Shown piece after piece: positions 4,918 to 6,000 of a DNA stretch of 6,000 bases (position 1 is the first letter of the stretch; each line of letters begins with the position of its first letter). The position numbers and the translations under genes were made by a program. The DNA is from an alpha proteobacterium SCGC AAA288-E13. GTDB taxonomy: Bacteria; Pseudomonadota; Alphaproteobacteria; Pelagibacterales; Pelagibacteraceae. The stretch is taken from NCBI GenBank assembly GCA_000504605.1, contig AZHQ01000028.1, positions 1-6,000 on the forward strand, read 5' to 3'. The notes under the pieces were generated by a model. That model worked only from the letters and a program-made list of their open reading frames with translations. It was not told the origin of the DNA and did no database searches.

Positions 4918-6000
4918 ATGGAACCGAAAGACTGTTCAGTTGGTGTTATTGGAGCAGGTATACAGGGTGTATGTACATCTTTATTTTTACAAAAAAAAAA
5001 CTTTGAAGTTACTTTATTTGATCGAGGAGAACCTGGAAATTCAGCCTCTTCGGCCTCTTATGGAAATGCTGGACATTTCTCACCTTATGCATCCGTGCCA
5101 ATAAATAGACCAGACGTTTTAATAGATGTGCCTGCAATGTTACTAACTGGTACGGGGCCATTAGCACTAAAATGGAATTATGTGCCAAAGATGATGCTAT
5201 GGTTTTTAAAATTTATAAAAAATTGCACAAAAAAAAATATGATGCATACAGCAAAATATATGCACCAAATTTTAGACTTAGCACTACCAGCATATGATGA
5301 GTTATTCCAAGATATTAATGTTTCAGGATTGGTGGAAAACAAGGGAATTATTTATTTTTGGACTGACAAAGATTTAAAAAACAGAAAATTGGAGATAAAT
5401 ATAAGAAAACAATTAGGTATAGAGCAACAACTATTAAAGCCGCATGAAATACATGATCTTGAGCCACATATAAGAAAAATTTATCATGGTGGCGTTTATT
5501 ACCCTAGCGCAAGACATGCAAGAAACCCTAGAAAAATTTTGCTTAAATTATTTGATTTATTTTTAAAACGAGGTGGATATTTTGAAAAACAAAATGTTGA
5601 AACAATAAATTTTTCATCTGATGACAACCCGGTGATTAAAACTAATTTAAATTCTTATACTTTTAATAAAACAGTAATTACATGTGGAGCCTTTTCAAAA
5701 AAATTAACAGATCAAGTAAATGAAAAAATCCCATTAGATACCGAACGGGGTTATCATGTTCATTTTAAAGGATATGACCACTTACTTTCAAGGCCTGTAA
5801 TTTTTTTGAATCGAGGTTTTGGAATAACGCCTATGGAACAAGGTTTAAGGGTAGTAGGAACAGTAGAGTTTGGAGGTTTGGATAATCCATTAAATAAAAA
5901 GAGAATTCTTAACCTTGTAAATAATGCAAAATATTTATTTCCAGAATTATCCGAGCATCAAGATGAATGGTTAGGTTTTAGGCCTACATTACCAGATTAT
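4918..6000 (+). CDS. FAD-dependent oxidoreductase, D-amino-acid dehydrogenase-like (3' partial)
   Basis: The gene runs off the window end with 361 codons visible; DadA-type proteins are usually about 415-435 residues, so roughly 55-75 are missing. The N-terminus is an FAD-binding Rossmann fold of the DAO superfamily: GxGxxG at G12, G14 and G17, then D35 at the end of the second strand. ASSASYGNAGHFSP (43-56) resembles the TSxxNAGxxSPG segment of DadA. A GGVYYPSARHARNP segment follows mid-protein, then VVGTVEFGG and finally WLGFRPTLPDY, like the WxGLRPxTPDG segment of the family. Such enzymes oxidatively deaminate D-amino acids or related amines, passing electrons to the respiratory chain at the inner membrane. 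The substrate is not determined here. The ATG at 4918 is the first possible start, since TGA lies in frame at 4912-4914. A GAGG sits only 1 base upstream of the ATG, too close to be a normal ribosome binding site. A run of ten A at 4991-5000 lies within codons 25-28. Confidence 0.85.
   Translation, partial: MEPKDCSVGVIGAGIQGVCTSLFLQKKNFEVTLFDRGEPGNSASSASYGNAGHFSPYASVPINRPDVLIDVPAMLLTGTGPLALKWNYVPKMMLWFLKFIKNCTKKNMMHTAKYMHQILDLALPAYDELFQDINVSGLVENKGIIYFWTDKDLKNRKLEINIRKQLGIEQQLLKPHEIHDLEPHIRKIYHGGVYYPSARHARNPRKILLKLFDLFLKRGGYFEKQNVETINFSSDDNPVIKTNLNSYTFNKTVITCGAFSKKLTDQVNEKIPLDTERGYHVHFKGYDHLLSRPVIFLNRGFGITPMEQGLRVVGTVEFGGLDNPLNKKRILNLVNNAKYLFPELSEHQDEWLGFRPTLPDY

Overview
The window is very AT-rich and densely packed, and every gene found is on the + strand. 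Neighbouring genes overlap by 4 to 17 bases and have little or no Shine-Dalgarno sequence. Together with the gene families, this suggests a streamlined marine alphaproteobacterium of the SAR11/Pelagibacterales type. That assignment is an inference from style and content; the window holds no rRNA or other decisive marker.

Positions 1-4273 form a surface-polysaccharide or LPS sugar cassette. It opens with the 3' part of a gene that joins the C-terminal part of a UDP-glucose/GDP-mannose dehydrogenase-family protein to a complete short-chain dehydrogenase (SDR). Then comes a short stretch that looks like the broken tail of a Gfo/Idh/MocA oxidoreductase gene. Four tightly coupled genes follow: a heptose-7-phosphate kinase (hddA), a sugar-1-phosphate nucleotidyltransferase (hddC), a SIS-domain sugar isomerase (gmhA-like) and a HAD phosphatase (gmhB). 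Together they make up the whole route from sedoheptulose 7-phosphate to GDP-D-glycero-alpha-D-manno-heptose: isomerase, kinase, phosphatase, guanylyltransferase. The upstream dehydrogenase/SDR fusion could modify a nucleotide sugar made nearby, but its substrate cannot be read from the sequence.

Positions 4274-4410 are a 137-base intergenic gap, the largest in the window, and probably mark the end of the cassette. After it come a bactofilin gene (4411-4866), whose coding sequence is visibly less AT-rich than a sampled part of the cassette, and the first 361 codons of a FAD-dependent oxidoreductase resembling D-amino-acid dehydrogenase (4918 to the window end). These two look like separate functions, cell-envelope scaffolding and amino-acid catabolism, rather than part of the heptose pathway.

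No tRNA, rRNA, CRISPR array, insertion sequence or convincing factor-independent terminator was seen. The points most worth a second look are the dehydrogenase-SDR fusion, the oxidoreductase remnant before hddA, and the altered active-site residues in the isomerase.
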